This document shows positions 60,880-64,000 of a DNA stretch of 64,000 nt, piece after piece. The stretch is from positions 806,001-870,000 of the forward strand of contig NC_045143.1 in NCBI RefSeq assembly GCF_008831285.2. Direction: 5' to 3'. A model generated the notes under the pieces. It was not told the DNA's origin and ran no database searches. It was given only the letters and a program-made list of their open reading frames with translations. The DNA is from Nymphaea colorata (taxonomy: Eukaryota > Streptophyta > Magnoliopsida > Nymphaeales > Nymphaeaceae). A program made the translations under genes and the position numbers. Position 1 is the first letter of the stretch; the number at the start of each line of letters is the position of its first letter.

Positions 60880-61416
60880 GTCTGCAGGGTCCACCATAGT
60901 ACTCCCATCAACATCAACCTACTCACTCAACCTTAACTCTATCTTCAAATGAGTGCCAAGTAGAGCTGAGCATCTGGCCGGGGCCGCCGGGCCCAATTCA
61001 AACTCAGGCTTGGGCAACCAGTGACTGTGCCTATAAACTCGGCCTGATCATCAAGACCCAAGCACTGCCCAACCTGATTTAATAAAAAAAATATTGAAAA
61101 TAAACAAATTTAATATATAAACTTATATTTATAATAAAAATCTGAATCTAAGAGATAGAAATTTTACGTTATATTTCGTTCTCCATTTCATATATATAAT
61201 GAGTGAACGGTGACTATAGTTATTTAGAGTCACGCAACCATTCAACCACAACTATCCATTTGATGTAAATAAACAATTGAAAGAAAAACATGAATAAACA
61301 TGTAAAAACTGATACTAAATAACAAAAATATCATTCACTTTTTTCTCGTAACCATCCATCATGATGAATTGCGGAATAGCTTGCCCCACTCCCACCCAAT
61401 GTCAAGAAAAATGATG

Positions 61417-61537
61417 GCCAGAATTTGTTTCGGAGCAGTAGAAAACGTACACACTTTTATTTACACAGTGTAATCACAGCCAGAATTTGTTTGGGAGCAG
61501 TAGAAAACGTACTCTTTTATTTACACAGTGTAATCAC
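61417..61537. repeat. Tandem repeat, 2 x about 60 bp
   Basis: Units 61417-61478 and 61479-61537 share GAGCAGTAGAAAACGTAC and TTTTATTTACACAGTGTAAT, with a few differences. Confidence 0.9.
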
Positions 61538-63677
61538 ACCCGGCCACGTTTGCAAACCAATACCATTGCCGCCGATACAATGGATTGTAGAAGCTTGTTT
61601 TAACAATTTTATTAAATATTTTAATATACTTCTTAATTTTTCAACACAAAAATTTATATAATCGTTCCATATAAGCCGAAGTGCATTATTTTCCGAGGTA
61701 ATGTGCGAGATACAAAGCTGATGCTTACAACATTGTTCAGACTCTTGCATTGGAGAAAAGTTGCCAAGATATCCATGCTTGCTCAGCAAACGGCAAAAAC
61801 AAGATATCTGAAGTGGCTGGTTAGCAATAAAAGTATTTCATGCATATCAGTTGAGAAAACTAGGGCAGATTCATCAAACATTTAGAAGTAATTTGACATC
61901 AATAATAAACTGTTGCTGTCTAGTGAAACCGCTTCAAAAATTGAAGTGAATTCAACATAATATTTCATGAAACGGACAACAAACTTAATATGGATGTCAA
62001 ACAATATGTTTTGTAAATCTGTATATTTTATGAATCAGTCTCAAACTTATTGGCAGATTTATGGAACACCTACATAACGCTCTTACTATCAAGCAACCTC
62101 CAAAGGTGTTGAGTTGAATACCTTCAGATTCAGTGCTACCATTATATCTTTGAAGCTTTCTCACCTCTCCAACGGCTCACTCGTCATTTACGACGACGAT
62201 TGAGTATATGAAACAGCCCAATGAGAAGGAAAAGACATGCACCTTCGGTATAGTGATACACTTTTGTTGGGAGTTATCCTCCGAGGCCAGCCAAGAGACA
62301 AAATGAGGCCTTGTCATATCGCCGAAATATTCATTGCCAGGACACAGAAAAATACAGGATAAGTTACACGGATTCTTTGTCGTTGGTTCTTGATCTGCGA
62401 AGTTGGCCACAGCAAAATGGGTAAATTTCATAAGAACCAAGTTACAAATAAATGATTTCATTCTTCTCAGCAACATGCACTATATGCCATTAAAGATAAT
62501 GATCAAAAGATTCAAAAGCAAACAAAAACTTGCATCAACATGAGAACCAGAAAAAGTGTGGTTTTTATTAAGAAAATTATATTTTACTGTCGTATATAAT
62601 ACTGTAATGATTTTGTAAATATACCCTTTAGTTTATCAACTTCTTTTAGCCTTCTAATTCAACAATCCGATTGAAAAGTATGGTTTTACTAAGAAAATTA
62701 CAGAAAACAACTTTGTTTTTTCCGAGTATAAAAACAAATAAGCACAAAAAAAGACGAAAAAGTTCCCTGTCAACTAACAAGGGCCAATACACAAATAACT
62801 GATGACAGCCATTAAGATCTACTCACAGCTTCATTTTCAAACTGAAGACAACAGGAACACGTGTTCCCATTGCCCCATCAGCAAGAACAACAAACAATTA
62901 CAGACATATTTGCATCAGGGAATGTAGAATTTTGGTGTCAGTGCTTCAAAATTGATTTGAACCAAACGATTCAAATCAGATCGATGGCCTACAAATAAAA
63001 ATTTCAAATGAGTAGACAAGGGGTTGAAAATCGATAAATTAATTTAATCATATCATGTGCATGATTTTGTTTAGTTATAATTGAAGAAAAAAATAGACGC
63101 CCTGATCAACTTGCTTTCACCGATTTTTATTGTGGACCGCTCTACATCACTGATTTCATTGACATGGCTCCAAAGCCTCACGACCACCTTTACCATCACT
63201 GTCATTGAAGATTAATTGGCCACCAACAGAAATATTATTGGCACCTATTCCCATAAGCTACAAAAACTTCCCGATCGATCTCTCTTACAATCAAGAAAAC
63301 AACCCATCTTCCTGGACGTGTCAACTGACCAGACAAAAACGTGGGATTACAAGATGAAGTTCGTCGCGTTTCTTGATTCTTCAAGCGACGAACGGAGAAT
63401 AAAACGAATACGCAGGAGAAGTCCCAACACCCAAAACGACACACCCAAAAAAAAAAAAAAAAAAAAAATCGACTATGACCAGGACCAAGCATCTCCGATC
63501 AAAATCGCACGAACCTAAACGCGCGGCTTGTTGGCACGAATTCAAAACCACAGAAGATCGATTTCCGAGGACAAAAAATATGACGTAAACCGATTTGTAT
63601 TTCACATCGGACAGTAGCAAATCGATAACATTCTTTTAGTCACCAGTTCAACAGTGAAAGCAACAAAGAGATGCAAC

Positions 63678-63998
<321 letters not shown>

Positions 63999-64000
63999 CT

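Larger units (their letters stand above)
57250..63600. other. Intergenic region, AT-rich, no intact gene recognised
   Basis: Holds a (TA)n(GA)n microsatellite (57574-57652), a segment of GGCCC-type decayed repeat (about 60960-61080) resembling 3590-3870, and a tandem repeat of about 60 bp (61417-61537). Other frames lack domains. Confidence 0.45.

Overview
The window is nuclear DNA from a flowering plant. Its intron-rich genes read clearly as plant families: a CDKA-type kinase, an ACR9/ACR10-type ACT-repeat protein, a plant TMEM115/RBL19-type rhomboid-like protein and a plant histone H4. Plant-type mobile DNA fills the space between them: a hAT MITE, long foldback elements, a 5S-rRNA-bearing hairpin of Cassandra type and an LTR-retrotransposon primer-binding site. 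The species cannot be fixed from the sequence.

Gene layout. (1) 1.75-2.05 kb, plus: a small unrecognised one-exon gene with a clear TATA box. (2) 10.60-4.41 kb, minus: an eight-exon TMEM115/RBL19-like Golgi membrane protein (281 aa as modelled) with one GC-AG intron. (3) 22.02-14.22 kb, minus: an intact eight-exon CDKA kinase of 294 aa. Its first coding exon has only 9 bases, and its 5.5-kb third intron is loaded with mobile elements. (4) 26.67-26.74 kb, minus: tRNA-His(GTG). (5) 30.69-28.16 kb, minus: a nine-knuckle CCHC zinc-finger protein of 235 aa. (6) 56.74-53.24 kb, minus: a six-exon ACT-repeat protein of 421 aa. (7) 63.99-63.68 kb, minus: an intact histone H4 at the right edge. I joined the exons by hand from splice signals and reading phase. 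The phases of every gene close, and the resulting lengths fit the families.

Between the genes lie AT-rich DNA and repeats. These include a tandem 293-bp duplication (11.9-12.5 kb), a truncated U2 snRNA pseudogene (13.13 kb), a decayed hAT-like element and an inverted-repeat element inside the CDKA intron, and a 1.26-kb foldback (31.7-33.0 kb). Two copies of a roughly 2-kb dispersed repeat sit 13 kb apart (33.8 and 46.6 kb). There are also a 176-bp hAT MITE with a perfect 8-bp target duplication (36.9 kb), an LTR/PBS junction (38.58 kb), a 5S-rRNA-derived hairpin (41.65-41.99 kb), a second foldback (44.36-45.05 kb) and a LINE tail fragment (50.4 kb).

The genes do not form a functional unit; each is an ordinary separately transcribed plant gene. 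The points most worth a second look are the PSTALRE (not PSTAIRE) cyclin-binding helix of the CDKA protein, the three foldback/hairpin loci within 14 kb, and the palindromic 5S-derived element. I found no convincing new multi-gene system.
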